From: Natrinema salifodinae
GTDB taxonomy: Archaea > Halobacteriota > Halobacteria > Halobacteriales > Natrialbaceae
Assembly (NCBI RefSeq): GCF_900110455.1
Contig: NZ_FOIS01000002.1
Span: 372,001-436,000, forward strand
Length of the DNA: 64,000 nucleotides
Direction: 5' to 3'
The notes beneath the pieces were generated by a model. It had not been told where the DNA came from. It was given only the letters and a program-made list of their open reading frames with translations, and searched no databases. Both the position numbers and the translations under genes were made by a program. Shown here piece by piece: positions 1 through 8,898 of the stretch (its first letter is position 1; each line of letters begins with the position of its first letter).

Positions 1-1
1 G

Positions 2-322
2 GAGTACGACGAGGACGACGACCTCGACGTCGACGGCGGCGACGGCCCCTTCCCCTGTCGCGAACCCTGTTCGCTCGTAATCGCCGCGGCCCGCAAGTGG
101 GCCATCCTCGAGTCCGAGGAAGAGCACACGTACGAACTGGAGCTGACGACGAGCGAGCTCAACCAGCTCGAAGCCCTGATCGACGCGGTCGCGGAGGGCC
201 GCACCGACGAGATCCGCGAGGCCGACGTCAACGACGGCGCGAACCGCTACCGGGCGCGCTATCTCCGCGCCAAGCGGTTCGACGACGAGGGGTCCCTCGA
301 GGCGACGCGGGTCGACGACTGA
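2..322 (+). CDS. Uncharacterised acidic haloarchaeal protein, C-terminal part
   Basis: The frame is open from the window edge to the TGA at 320-322, giving the last 106 residues of a longer protein. It starts inside an Asp/Glu-rich linker, followed by a short segment with two cysteines (CREPC) and then a mainly helical, charged C-terminus (ELTTSELNQLEALIDAV). The strong acidic bias and G+C-rich third positions fit a genuine haloarchaeal gene. I do not recognise the family. The 5' end lies outside the window. Confidence 0.7.
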   Translation, partial: EYDEDDDLDVDGGDGPFPCREPCSLVIAAARKWAILESEEEHTYELELTTSELNQLEALIDAVAEGRTDEIREADVNDGANRYRARYLRAKRFDDEGSLEATRVDD

Positions 323-535
323 GTCGCCGTTCGCTTTCCTTCTCACCTATCGCTCGCCGTCGCGGCCACGACCTCGGCGACCCGGTCGCCGACCGCGGGC
401 GGCGTGTCCCGCCGCGAGTGGCTCGTCTCACGGGGTCGACCGCGACGCTGGCATCGCTATCGGTCGGCCGTCGACGACTCGTCGGAAGCGGTATCGCGTC
501 CGCGGGCGGCACCCGATGACACGACTCGCGCCGCG

Positions 536-1123
536 CTACCGGACCAAGAGGAAGAGCGCCACCGCGAACCCGACGACGACGATCGCTACGCCGACCGTCG
601 CGATGGGGCCGCCGACCGTCGCCGCCGTCAGCGCCGCGATGCCGACGGCGACCAGGCCGAGCGCGAGTACCGCGAGCGTCGCGGGGTCGAGCCCGACGGC
701 GGCGAGCCGGTCGACGGCACTATCGAGCGCCGTCGGGTCGGGCTCCGATCGGGCGGGTTCGGAAAGCGACTCGTCGACGTCGATGTCCGGCGTCCCCGGG
801 ACGACGGTGACGTCGATCGATACCGACTCCGAACCGTAGCCGGTCAAGATCTCGAGTCGTCCCTCGACGGGTTGCTCGATGGCGTCGGCATCGACGCCGA
901 TCGGAACGGCGGTGACGCCGTCGGGTTCGACGTAGTAGTTCGCCTGGTCGATCGTCGCGACGTACTCGAGGTCACCGGCGAGCCGACAGTGGACGTGCGC
1001 GGGCGACGTGTGGCCCTGCAACAGGAGCGTGACGGACTCCCGGATCTCGAGGGATTCCGTGGCTACCTCGAGCGCGTCGGCTGACCCGCGGTTGACGTGG
1101 ACGGTGACCTCGGTTCCGAGCAC
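536..1123 (-). CDS. Membrane-anchored protein of unknown function
   Basis: This 195-residue protein has an N-terminal soluble part of about 115 residues rich in beta-strand-like segments (TEVTVHVNRG, VSIDVTVVPG), an acidic linker, and two hydrophobic helices at about 143-165 and 170-193 that end the protein. That layout suggests an extracytoplasmic or surface domain anchored by a C-terminal hairpin. It sits convergent to the first gene of the window and just downstream of the Trm112-like gene on the same strand. I see no catalytic motif, so the function is unknown. Confidence 0.65.
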   Translation of the reverse strand: MLGTEVTVHVNRGSADALEVATESLEIRESVTLLLQGHTSPAHVHCRLAGDLEYVATIDQANYYVEPDGVTAVPIGVDADAIEQPVEGRLEILTGYGSESVSIDVTVVPGTPDIDVDESLSEPARSEPDPTALDSAVDRLAAVGLDPATLAVLALGLVAVGIAALTAATVGGPIATVGVAIVVVGFAVALFLLVR

Positions 1124-1138
1124 AGTAGATCGGGCCGA

Positions 1139-1333
1139 TTAGGCCGGCGTTTCCTCGCGCATGTCCGGCGGCAGCAGGTTCGGAATGCCGTCTTCGATGG
1201 GGAAGGCCTCGCCGCACTCGGTGCAAACGAGATCGCCGCCGACGACCTCGTCGTCGTCGTACTCGGCGTCTTCCAGTTCCAGATCGTGTTTATCGAGCGG
1301 ACAGCAGAGAATGTCCAGCAACGACTCCTTCAT
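1139..1333 (-). CDS. Trm112-like methyltransferase activator
   Basis: This 64-residue protein begins MKESLLDILCCPLDKH and has the second metal-binding half CTECGEAFPIEDGIPNLLP. That is the layout of the Trm112/UPF0434 family, small zinc proteins that activate and stabilise SAM-dependent methyltransferases acting on tRNA, rRNA and release factor. I chose the internal ATG at 1333 because the family starts at this point; the open frame extends nine residues upstream. A Trm9-like methyltransferase, a known type of Trm112 partner, lies at 9.6 kb, but a partnership is only inferred. Confidence 0.8.
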   Translation of the reverse strand: MKESLLDILCCPLDKHDLELEDAEYDDDEVVGGDLVCTECGEAFPIEDGIPNLLPPDMREETPA

Positions 1334-1399
1334 ACTACGTAGGCTTGCCGCCTCCAGCAAAAGGTTTCGGGAACGTGCCCGACGAGTCGACGCGGTGCG

Positions 1400-2764
1400 T
1401 TACTCGTAGGGGTTCTCGACGACGACGGTCTCCTCGCGGCCGGGACCGACGCCGACCGCGTAGATCGGGGCGTCGAGTTCGTCGCTAAGGTACTCGAGGT
1501 AGGTCCGCGCGTTCTCGGGGATCGCGTCGTAGCCGTCCTCGGCGACCGCTTCCCAGTCGACCTCGGGCCAGCCGTCGAACGACTTGAACGTGGCCTCACA
1601 GCGGCCCCACTGCTCGGTCGTCGGGGGCATCGTGAAGATCTCCTCGCCGTCGAACTCGTAGCTGTGGCCGATCTGCACCTCGTCGAGGCCGGCGAGCACG
1701 TCGATGTGGTTGACCGCGAGGCCCGTAAAGCCGTTCGCGCGGGCCGCGTGCCGGAGCATCGGCATGTCGAGCCAGCCGACGCGGCGCGGGCGACCGGTGA
1801 CGGTGCCGTACTCCCCGCCTTCGTCGCGGATGTAGGTCGCGAGGTCCTCCTCGTCCGCGCCTGCGCCCTCGTCGGCGTCGTAGTCGGGCGTCTGACCCTC
1901 GACGCCGCCGAGTTCTGTCGGGAGCGGGCCGGTGCCGACCCGCGAGAGGTAGGCCTTGACGATGCCGATAACCTCGCCCTGTCCGACGACGGTGGGGCCG
2001 AGGCCGGTGCCGACGCTCGCGCCGCCCGCGGTCGGGTTCGAGGAGGTCACGTAGGGGTAGATACCGTGGTCGATGTCGATCGAGGTCCCCTGTGCGCCCT
2101 CGAGCATGACGTTGTCGCCGGCGTCGATCCGCTCCTGGAGGAAGGTGCCGCAGTCGACGGTCATGTCCTCCTCGGCCAGGCGCTCGCCGTACTCGCGGTA
2201 GGTCTCGTAGAGGTGATCGATGTCGAACTCCTCGCCGGTCTCCTTGCCGAAGACCTCCTCGGCGAGGGCCTGCTTCTGGGGGACGACGTACTCGAGGCGC
2301 TCGCGGAGCGCGTCGGGATCGAGCAGGTCGCCGACGCGGACGCCGCGGCGGCCGGCCTTGTCCTCGTAGGTCGGGCCGATGCCGCGCTTGGTCGTCCCGG
2401 CGGCGAGATCGTCCTTCTCTTCCTCCTCGATGCCGTCGAGCGCGCGGTGATAGGGGAGAATGACGTGGGCGCGCTCGGCCACGCGGACGTCGGGATCGAG
2501 ACCGCGCTCGCGGAGCGTATCGATCTCGTCGAACAGCGTCTCGGGGTTGACGACGCAGCCGTTGCCGAGGACGCCGATCTTGCCTCGGACGGCGCCGGAC
2601 GGAACGAGCGACAGTTTGTACTTCTCACCGTCGTGGACGACGGTATGGCCAGCGTTGTCGCCGCCCTGATAGCGGGCGACGACGTCGGCGGCGTCGCCGT
2701 AGAGGTCGACGACGCCACCTTTGCCTTCGTCGCCGAGTTGCGACCCGACGATAGTGACGGTCAT
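1400..2764 (-). CDS. purA: Adenylosuccinate synthetase
   Basis: The enzyme condenses IMP with aspartate using GTP to give adenylosuccinate, the first committed step from IMP to AMP, in the cytoplasm. All signatures are visible in 454 residues: the N-terminal GSQLGDEGKGG loop with catalytic Asp12, GGDNAGHTV with His40, the TTKRGIGPTYEDK block, GTSIDIDHGIYPYVTSSN, and the C-terminal GVGPGREE loop. Length is typical for the family. The start at 2764 is fixed by the first residues of the nucleotide loop. A TTTATC element about 25 bp upstream is a possible TATA box, implying a nearly leaderless transcript. PurE and PurK of the same pathway are at 60-62 kb. Confidence 0.97.
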   Translation of the reverse strand: MTVTIVGSQLGDEGKGGVVDLYGDAADVVARYQGGDNAGHTVVHDGEKYKLSLVPSGAVRGKIGVLGNGCVVNPETLFDEIDTLRERGLDPDVRVAERAHVILPYHRALDGIEEEEKDDLAAGTTKRGIGPTYEDKAGRRGVRVGDLLDPDALRERLEYVVPQKQALAEEVFGKETGEEFDIDHLYETYREYGERLAEEDMTVDCGTFLQERIDAGDNVMLEGAQGTSIDIDHGIYPYVTSSNPTAGGASVGTGLGPTVVGQGEVIGIVKAYLSRVGTGPLPTELGGVEGQTPDYDADEGAGADEEDLATYIRDEGGEYGTVTGRPRRVGWLDMPMLRHAARANGFTGLAVNHIDVLAGLDEVQIGHSYEFDGEEIFTMPPTTEQWGRCEATFKSFDGWPEVDWEAVAEDGYDAIPENARTYLEYLSDELDAPIYAVGVGPGREETVVVENPYE

Positions 2765-3179
2765 AACAGCGGCGGGTTCTTGCCGGGCCGATAAACAGAT
2801 TACGGTATACGGGTGGCTGTGCCGTGGGACGCGACAGCGGCCGCTCGTACGGCCACTTCTCGCGGAATCGGGGCGCTTCGTCCGGACGACTCGAGCGAGC
2901 GACCGTGCCGCGCCCGCAAATTACCGCTGCTTGCGGTCGGCCGCGGACCGCGAGAATTAACTACAACCGTTCTAAATCCTCAGCTAGACTCGGGTCGCTT
3001 CCGATGCCGGGACTGAATCGCGAGCCGATCCACATTTGGATTCCGAGCGCGCTCGTCGCCTGGCGACACTCGGAAGCGGAAGCGTTAACTACTGACAGGC
3101 ATCAGCATTTAGTTGGGACCGGCCGTGGCAATCTGCGAGGGTAACTTTTAAAAGTCCCAAAGACAAGTTAACAAATGCC
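2765..3179. other. Divergent intergenic region between purA and a wHTH gene
   Basis: This 415 bp stretch separates the divergent purA and wHTH genes. It holds a putative purA promoter near 2786-2793 and a clear A+T-rich box for the wHTH gene at 3146-3153. The open frames in it lack acidic haloarchaeal composition and I see no supported gene, RNA or repeat. Confidence 0.5.
3146..3153 (+). promoter_or_regulatory. TATA-like box for the wHTH gene
   Basis: The octamer TTTTAAAA ends 27 bp before the ATG at 3180 in an otherwise G+C-rich region. This is where an archaeal TATA box sits for a leaderless transcript. No Shine-Dalgarno sequence precedes the ATG. Confidence 0.6.
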
Positions 3180-3485
3180 ATGATAGACAGACTTGAGAAG
3201 GAAGTCGATATGCTGGAACGACATCTGCAGGTCCTGAAGATGGTGATCGAGAACGAGCCTATCGGGATCGTCAAGATGTCGAACGAGACGGGCTACCCCC
3301 ATCACAAGGTTCGCTACTCGCTTCGCGTTCTCGAAGAGGAGAACCTCATCGAGCCCTCCAGCCAGGGCGCAATCAAGACCGAGCGCACGTCCGAGTTCGT
3401 CGACGAACTCGACGGCAAGATCGACGACATCGTCGACAAGCTCGAAGGGATGAAGATCGAGGACGTCGCCGAAGCCGAAAGCTAG
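3180..3485 (+). CDS. Small winged-helix protein with C-terminal coiled coil
   Basis: This 101-residue protein has an N-terminal heptad-like helix (LEKEVDMLERHLQVLKMVI), a winged-helix core (GIVKMSNETGYPHHKVRYSLRVLEEENLIEPS) and a charged C-terminal helix. It is probably a DNA-binding regulator or chromatin-associated protein; the target is not visible. I used the ATG at 3180 because the ATG five bases upstream is followed at once by a stop, and because the TATA-like box at 3146-3153 implies leaderless translation from here. It is divergent from purA, so coregulation is possible but unproven. Confidence 0.75.
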   Translation: MIDRLEKEVDMLERHLQVLKMVIENEPIGIVKMSNETGYPHHKVRYSLRVLEEENLIEPSSQGAIKTERTSEFVDELDGKIDDIVDKLEGMKIEDVAEAES

Positions 3486-3806
3486 TCTCTCGGACGCCGA
3501 ATTCCGTTCGAACACGGACTTGCCGCCTGCCTCCGCAACTGGTAGCGATGCGGTGCGATGCACTGCTCATCTGAACTTTTCGCCGCCGTTTCCCACTCTG
3601 TAGCCGGCTGCTCGCTTATCGCGCCGTCGTTTCCGCGCGAGCGATGCCTCTCCGCAACCGACCGTCGGACCGTCGATTTACCGCGGTCGCCGACGGCTGC
3701 TGCCGACAGCTCGAGACGTGAATCGAATGGCGAAAACAAAACCGAAACCGAAGCACCCGGTTCGAGGGTGATCCGCGGTTTTGTGGTTAGACAGCAGCGG
3801 TACCGG
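3486..3806. other. Non-coding gap with no recognised feature
   Basis: The 321 bp separate two convergent genes. I see only weakly structured G+C-rich sequence with a short A-rich patch near 3734-3745. No RNA, repeat or well-composed open frame is evident. Confidence 0.4.
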
Positions 3807-6404
3807 TCACAGCTCGGGCACGTTCATGTGGAACCCCTCGGAGCGCGACTCGGCCAGGCAAAGGTGATACCCGCTCTTGCGCGAGAGGTTGACGTAACTC
3901 AGGTTCGAGCCACGGCTGAGGAGCCCGCCGCTGGTCGCCTGTTCGGCCACCTCGAGCGCGCCCGGTTCGAAGTAACTCGACGTGACGGCCATCGTCGCGG
4001 CCAGGTCGGGATAGTTCGCCTTCACCGCGGAGGCGGCCGCTTCCAGTTCCTCCAGGAGGTCCTGCGACGCCGGTTCCCGCGAGTCGTTGAGCGTCGCCAG
4101 GACCAACGGGTTCCCCATCTTGTCGAACGCGACAACGTCGAAGGTCACCTGGTCGGGGACGTCTTCGGTGTCGTCGTCTTCCAGAGAGATGGTCGCACCG
4201 AGTTCGGCTCGGTCGATCCGGGGGATCGCATCGTAGAGGTCGGCCAGGCCGTCCGCGTGGCCGGTGTCCCGGATCTCGTAAAGGAGTCGTTCGGTGAGCC
4301 ACTCGACGAACCGAAACTCCATGGTCGAAGTGAGGAACTCCTCGTAGGGATCGCCGTCGACGACCGCGTCGCCGGAGTCGAATGGGGTGTGGTGTTCGAG
4401 CCGGAGGTTCGAGGAGACGTCGCTGCGATCGGCGTTGCCGTTGTGGGCCGTCTCGAGGGTGGATTTGCTCTTCGAAGCGTACCGGACGAAGAGGTTCGTC
4501 CCGGAGAGGGCTTGTGCAGGCGAGAGTTGGGTTCCCCCCGCGGCGGCTGCCCCGCCGGTGTCGGAATCGCGCTCGCGAGCCCGCCGTAGTTCCGTCTCGA
4601 GTTCGTCGATTCGAGACCGGAGCCGCTCGACCGTCGCCGAGAGCTCCTCGTTCTCCGACCGCAGCCGGTCGCGGTCGGTTGTGAGCTCCTCGGCTTTCGT
4701 CGCGAGGGCGTCGCGTTGCTCCTGAAGCGTCTCGAGTTGCTCGGTGAGCGCGGCGATCCGTTCGCGGTCGGCTCCCGTGTCGGCGCCGGCACCACCGCTG
4801 CCACCGCCGGCACCGGTTTCGGCCCCCGCGTCGGACTGGGAGCCGCGAGACGGCTGCTGTCGGGTACGCTCTCCGGACGGGCCGTCACTGCCTTGCCCTC
4901 CGGGCGACCGCGGCGTCGACGTCGTTTCGGTCGCTTCTCGGCCCGTCTGCGCCGCGTTCACAGCGGCTTCAGCGGCCTCTGCGTCCGCCGATGGCGAAGA
5001 TTGTCCCGCGCTCGCACCGCGGCCTGGCGCGTCGGACTCCGGCTTCGGCTGGCTCTTGTCCGGGTCGATCGACGGAATGCGACGGGTCTCGCGCCACTGT
5101 TCCTCGCGTTCGAACTGTTCTTCGAGGTCGTCGTCCGCGTCCTCGGACTCGGGGTCGGAGTCGTCAGCGGTCGATTCGGGGACGTCGGGGCCCTCGACCA
5201 CCACGTCTTCGGTCTCTTCAGCTTCCTCGTCTTCGACCCAAGAAATGTGCTGATCTAACTCCTCGGCCGCCGCTTCGACCTCGGAGAGATCGGGATCGGT
5301 GGGGGACTCGGTATCGGCATCGGCATCGGCAGCCGCCTCAGCGTCAGTTCCGGTCGTGTCGCCGTGGGCCGGTTTAGCACCGGCGGCCGTCTCCGTCCCC
5401 TCGGAATCGGTCGATTCGGCGCTCGCCTGGTCGGCGGCTGGCTCGGGCTCGCCCACACTCGCGTCCGCCGGCTCGTCGGTCGACGATGTAGCGGGCGGAG
5501 TTGCATCGGCGCCGGCGTCGGGATCCGGGTCGGCCTGGTCGGTCGTCATTCCTGCCTCCGCCTCGGTTTCCGTCGGATCCCCCGTGAGGTCGACGTCCGA
5601 GGTCAGTGCCGACGAGTCGTCGATCGTGACGTCTTCGATCGGATCGGTCCCCGCGGCTGCTCCGGCACCGGACGCGCCCTCGGTGCCGGCCGGTTCGGTG
5701 TTCGAGACGTCGATCGGTTCGATCGGCGAGCCGGTCGGATCAGCGGTCGAATCGGCGTCGGAACCGGTGCCGGCAGCCGCGCCGGCGGCGTCGACCCCGG
5801 CCCCGGAGCCCGTCGGTTCGGGACTCGATCCCGACGCGGACTGGGAGTTCGGTTCGGCGTCGCCGGTTCCCGGAACGTCGGTGACGTCGATTTCGACGTC
5901 GGTCACCTCGTAGATGCCGACCTCGTCAGCCGCGCGCTCGAAGGCCTCTTCACCGGTGTGCAGGCGCTCGGCGTTGCCGATGTAGGCGGCGGCCATCCGG
6001 CGGCCGCCGTAGTAGACGGCGTAGTAGTCGCCGCTGAGTACGTTTTCGCTCAGTTCGATGTAGCCGGTAAACGAGCCGCTCTGGAGCGTTTGATCGACCT
6101 CCCGGAGCGGCGTCTCGTTGGTGTAGTACTTCGCCCTGGTCTCGCCGCCGCGTTCCTCCATCGTACAGAGCAAGGGCAGCGACGGGTGGGGCGCCTCGTA
6201 GCGGGTTCCCGATGCGGTCTCGAAGTCCTCGACGTCGCCGTCGAAGACGCCGACGATGCGGCCGTTGAGCATAAAGAGCCACGTGCCGGCTCCCGAGACG
6301 GCACCAGAGAAATCGGCGTCAGCGAGATCGGAGAGACCGTCGAAACCGCCACTGAAGGGGCGGGAGTCCCACTCCTCGACGCGCTCTTGCGTGCGCGGGT
6401 CCAT
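3807..6404 (-). CDS. Large acidic three-part protein: N-domain, disordered linker, coiled coil and C-domain
   Basis: The 865-residue protein has four zones. Residues 1-175 form a folded domain (WLFMLNGRIVGVF, YYAVYYGGRRMAAAYIG). Residues 180-500 are a long low-complexity acidic linker of Ala, Asp, Ser, Thr and Glu. Residues about 545-615 are a strong coiled coil (EQLETLQEQRDALATKAEEL). The last 230 residues form another folded domain, which includes a segment of alpha/beta character (VTFDVVAFDKMGNPLVLATLNDS). Related proteins appear confined to haloarchaea as far as I know. The N-domain faintly recalls bacterial DUF4388-type regulatory domains, which I regard as unproven. It could be a scaffold or regulator; no catalytic motif is visible. 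Confidence 0.75.
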   Translation of the reverse strand: MDPRTQERVEEWDSRPFSGGFDGLSDLADADFSGAVSGAGTWLFMLNGRIVGVFDGDVEDFETASGTRYEAPHPSLPLLCTMEERGGETRAKYYTNETPLREVDQTLQSGSFTGYIELSENVLSGDYYAVYYGGRRMAAAYIGNAERLHTGEEAFERAADEVGIYEVTDVEIDVTDVPGTGDAEPNSQSASGSSPEPTGSGAGVDAAGAAAGTGSDADSTADPTGSPIEPIDVSNTEPAGTEGASGAGAAAGTDPIEDVTIDDSSALTSDVDLTGDPTETEAEAGMTTDQADPDPDAGADATPPATSSTDEPADASVGEPEPAADQASAESTDSEGTETAAGAKPAHGDTTGTDAEAAADADADTESPTDPDLSEVEAAAEELDQHISWVEDEEAEETEDVVVEGPDVPESTADDSDPESEDADDDLEEQFEREEQWRETRRIPSIDPDKSQPKPESDAPGRGASAGQSSPSADAEAAEAAVNAAQTGREATETTSTPRSPGGQGSDGPSGERTRQQPSRGSQSDAGAETGAGGGSGGAGADTGADRERIAALTEQLETLQEQRDALATKAEELTTDRDRLRSENEELSATVERLRSRIDELETELRRARERDSDTGGAAAAGGTQLSPAQALSGTNLFVRYASKSKSTLETAHNGNADRSDVSSNLRLEHHTPFDSGDAVVDGDPYEEFLTSTMEFRFVEWLTERLLYEIRDTGHADGLADLYDAIPRIDRAELGATISLEDDDTEDVPDQVTFDVVAFDKMGNPLVLATLNDSREPASQDLLEELEAAASAVKANYPDLAATMAVTSSYFEPGALEVAEQATSGGLLSRGSNLSYVNLSRKSGYHLCLAESRSEGFHMNVPEL

Positions 6405-6452
6405 AGTTCAACAAGAGAGAACCGGACCAAATACGTTTCGCCTAGATATTCC

Positions 6453-6731
6453 CTATATTTTTGATTCCGCGTCCTCGGCGAGCTCCTTCATTCGCTTGCC
6501 GATCCGACCGGCGCTGGAGAACTCGTCTTCGCTCATCGCGCTCGCGAGCGCGTTACCGAGGACGAAGACCGCGTGTTTGTGCTCGCTCTTCGACTTGTGG
6601 ACGTGCGAGGGGTCGACGTCGAGCTGGCGGTACGGGTCGAAAAGCGTTTCGTCGACCTCCTCGCGCTCGGAAAAGTACTCCATGATAACGACGAGTTCTT
6701 CGTGGAGCTCGAGGAGTTCGTCTTTGTGCAT
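6453..6731 (-). CDS. UPF0058 family protein
   Basis: This 92-residue, all-helical acidic protein begins MHKDELLELHEELVVIMEYF and contains VHKSKSEHKHAVFVLGNALA. These match the small archaeal UPF0058 family, found across euryarchaea and of unknown biochemical role. Length is typical. The ATG at 6731 follows an A+T-rich run (TTTAAATATTG) about 20-30 bp upstream on its strand, fitting a leaderless start. It lies downstream of the broken membrane gene on the same strand. Confidence 0.85.
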   Translation of the reverse strand: MHKDELLELHEELVVIMEYFSEREEVDETLFDPYRQLDVDPSHVHKSKSEHKHAVFVLGNALASAMSEDEFSSAGRIGKRMKELAEDAESKI

Positions 6732-6800
6732 GTCCGCGTATAGGTGGGGTCTCGATTTAAATATTGTGTGGCGATCGGTCGCAAAACCGGTCCCGACCGC

Positions 6801-7442
6801 TCAACGAGAGGATTCGTCCGGGTTTCCGTCGGTCCGACGGCGAAGGGTGACCGCGAGCAGGAGGATCCACCCGCCGAACGCGACGGCGGCGACGAATTCC
6901 GGAACTGCGAACCACGTCCTCGTATCGATCTCGCCGAGCGCCAGCACCCAGGCCAGCCAGGCGACCGGATGGACGTTCCCGAGCCAAAACGACGCGACCG
7001 CAAGGCGGCCGTCGCCGGATAGTGCCACCCCGGTGCCGTAGACCCACGCCGCGACGGGAGCCACACCGAACACCGTCAGGGCCGCAACGCCGTGCAGACT
7101 TCGACCGAGGTAGACCGCCGTGTGATCGAGGAAGAAGATCCCGACGCCGATCAGTCCGACCACCGCGATCGCGAGCAAAATCGCGCCGACCCGTTCGACG
7201 GCGTTGCGACTCGCGATCAGGACCCGCCAGGCGAACGGCAGGCCGACCAGGCCGCCCAGAACGAGACCGCCGTTGAACAGCGGGAACGTCGGCGCGCCGT
7301 ACCGGCCCATGTCCGAGAGGGCTCGGCTCCGTCAGGTGAACGTCTCGGGCGGCGCGACGACGGTCGCGAGGAGGATCGCGCCCAGCGCGACGATCGGGGC
7401 CGCGAATCCGCAGGTCGTCGCGGCCCGTTTCGTATCAACCAT
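6801..7442 (-). pseudogene. DUF998-type membrane protein interrupted by an in-frame stop
   Basis: Read from the ATG at 7442 the frame encodes a first membrane helix (APIVALGAILLATVVAP), then TFT, a TGA at 7334-7332, then RSRALSDMGRYGAPTFPLFNGG and five further membrane helices down to 6801. In DUF998 proteins the first helix is followed by an aromatic residue and the conserved xxALSDxG motif, so the TGA stands where a tryptophan codon TGG would be expected. The ATG at 7310 just after the stop could still give a 169-residue protein without helix one. The choices are a nonsense mutation, a sequencing error, or a shorter real start. Confidence 0.65.
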
Positions 7443-7599
7443 GGTACTGCTTTGGATAGCCTGGCGTATCACCGTAACCGTTCGGCTCGAGGAAAGGAGA
7501 GACGGGAATCGAACGGCGCGGCGAGAGCGATCAGGTACGAGAGACGAATCGTGGGGCGACCGAAATCGACTCGAATCGGGGAGTCGATCGCGTCACTCG

Positions 7600-8790
7600 T
7601 CAGTCGGCGCCAGCAGGCGTTGCGTCCGCGTCCGACTCGGTGTCACCATCGACATCGCTGTCCTCGCGGTGATCCGCGGGGAACCAGGCGAGTTCGTGAT
7701 CGGCGGTGACGCGGACGCCGACGCGCTCGTCCAGGTCGATCCGGTCGGAGTGGTTGTGCATGCATTCGATGGTTTCGCCGTCGTCGAGTTCCACGCGGTA
7801 GAGGACGGTCGGGCCGAGGTAGCGCCGGTAGACGACGCGACCGTCGGCCTCGCCCTCCGCGGCCGGGTACGCGGTCACGTCGTCCGGCCGGACGAGCAGG
7901 TCGACGGCGGTGCCGTCGTACTGGTGGGCCAGGCCGTGGACGTCGTCGCGGAGCACGCGGCCGAGCGCGGTGTCGACGTGGTCGCCGTGGACATCGCCCG
8001 AGAGGAAGCTGGCGTGGCCGAGGAAGCCGGCGACGAAGCGAGACTCGGGCTGCTGGAAGACCTGCTGGGGCGTGTCGACCTGTTCGATGTCGCCGTCGCA
8101 CATCACGGCGACGCGGTCGGAGATCGACAGCGCCTCCTCCTGGTCGTGTGTGACGGAGATGGCGGTGACGCCGGTCTCCTTGATGATCCGGCGGACCTCC
8201 TCGCGCATCTCGACGCGGAGGTCGACGTCGAGGTTCGAGAAGGGCTCGTCGAGCAACAGCATCTCGGGTTCGGGGGCCAGCGAGCGGGCGAGCGCGATCC
8301 GCTGTTGCTGGCCGCCGGAGAGTTCGTCCGGGTAGTGCTCGCCGTGTTCGGCGAGGCCGACCAGTTCGAGGAGGTCGTCGACGCGGGCGTCCCGGTCGGC
8401 CTCGTCCCAGTCCCGCAGGCCGAATGCGACGTTCTCCCGGGCGGTCAAGTGCGGAAAGAGCGCGAAGTCCTGAAAGACGACGCCGACGTTGCGCTCCTCC
8501 GGCGGGACGAAGCGGCCGTCGTCGGCGACGGTCTCGCCCTGTAGGCGAACCCGGCCGGCGTCGGGTTTTTCGAGGCCGGCGATCAGCCGGAGCGTCGTGG
8601 TCTTGCCGCAGCCTGAGGGGCCGAGTAGGGTCATAATCTCGCCGTCGCGGACGGACAGGGAGAGGTCGCCGATGACGTCCTCGCCGCCGTAGCGTTTCGC
8701 GATGCCGTCGAGTTCGAGAACCGTCTCCCCCGTCGTCGATTCCCGGACCGGTTCCTCGCCCGCCGTCGTAAGCAGTTGTCCGTTGGCCAT
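7600..8790 (-). CDS. Iron(III)/spermidine-type ABC transporter ATP-binding protein
   Basis: The 396-residue ATPase has Walker A (GPSGCGKTT), the Q-loop (VVFQDFALFPH), the signature LSGGQQQR, Walker B (MLLLDEPFSNLD) and the switch His in VTHDQEE. A C-terminal TOBE-like region (VDLLVRPDDV, GPTVLYRVELDDGETI) is typical of the FbpC/PotA group that energises uptake of ferric iron, sulfate or polyamines. I chose the ATG at 8790 because the conserved domain starts soon after it; the frame is open 15 codons further. No permease or binding-protein gene is adjacent, so it is an orphan here. The palindrome at 8827-8842 upstream points to iron control. Confidence 0.85.
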   Translation of the reverse strand: MANGQLLTTAGEEPVRESTTGETVLELDGIAKRYGGEDVIGDLSLSVRDGEIMTLLGPSGCGKTTTLRLIAGLEKPDAGRVRLQGETVADDGRFVPPEERNVGVVFQDFALFPHLTARENVAFGLRDWDEADRDARVDDLLELVGLAEHGEHYPDELSGGQQQRIALARSLAPEPEMLLLDEPFSNLDVDLRVEMREEVRRIIKETGVTAISVTHDQEEALSISDRVAVMCDGDIEQVDTPQQVFQQPESRFVAGFLGHASFLSGDVHGDHVDTALGRVLRDDVHGLAHQYDGTAVDLLVRPDDVTAYPAAEGEADGRVVYRRYLGPTVLYRVELDDGETIECMHNHSDRIDLDERVGVRVTADHELAWFPADHREDSDVDGDTESDADATPAGAD

Positions 8791-8826
8791 GTATCGACCC
8801 CCCGGCGTTGGCCGGCGTACATTCTC

Positions 8827-8842
8827 TTTAGGCAAGCCTAAA
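8827..8842 (-). promoter_or_regulatory. Iron-box-like perfect palindrome upstream of the ABC ATPase
   Basis: TTTAGGC-AA-GCCTAAA is a perfect 7+2+7 inverted repeat 37 bp upstream of the ATPase start. A TATA-like element (TTATAA, about 8848-8853) lies just beyond it, so the palindrome covers the expected transcription start. Its arms resemble the TTAGG/CCTAA core bound by DtxR/IdeR/Idr iron-dependent repressors. Confidence 0.6.
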
Positions 8843-8898
8843 ACACTTATAATTGCCGGTCGGATTCGGACCGACGGGAACGCGAAATCGGAGCGGCG

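Noticed and set aside
1664-2794. A 376-codon frame antisense to purA
   Set aside because: Shadow frame; the purA protein explains the region fully.
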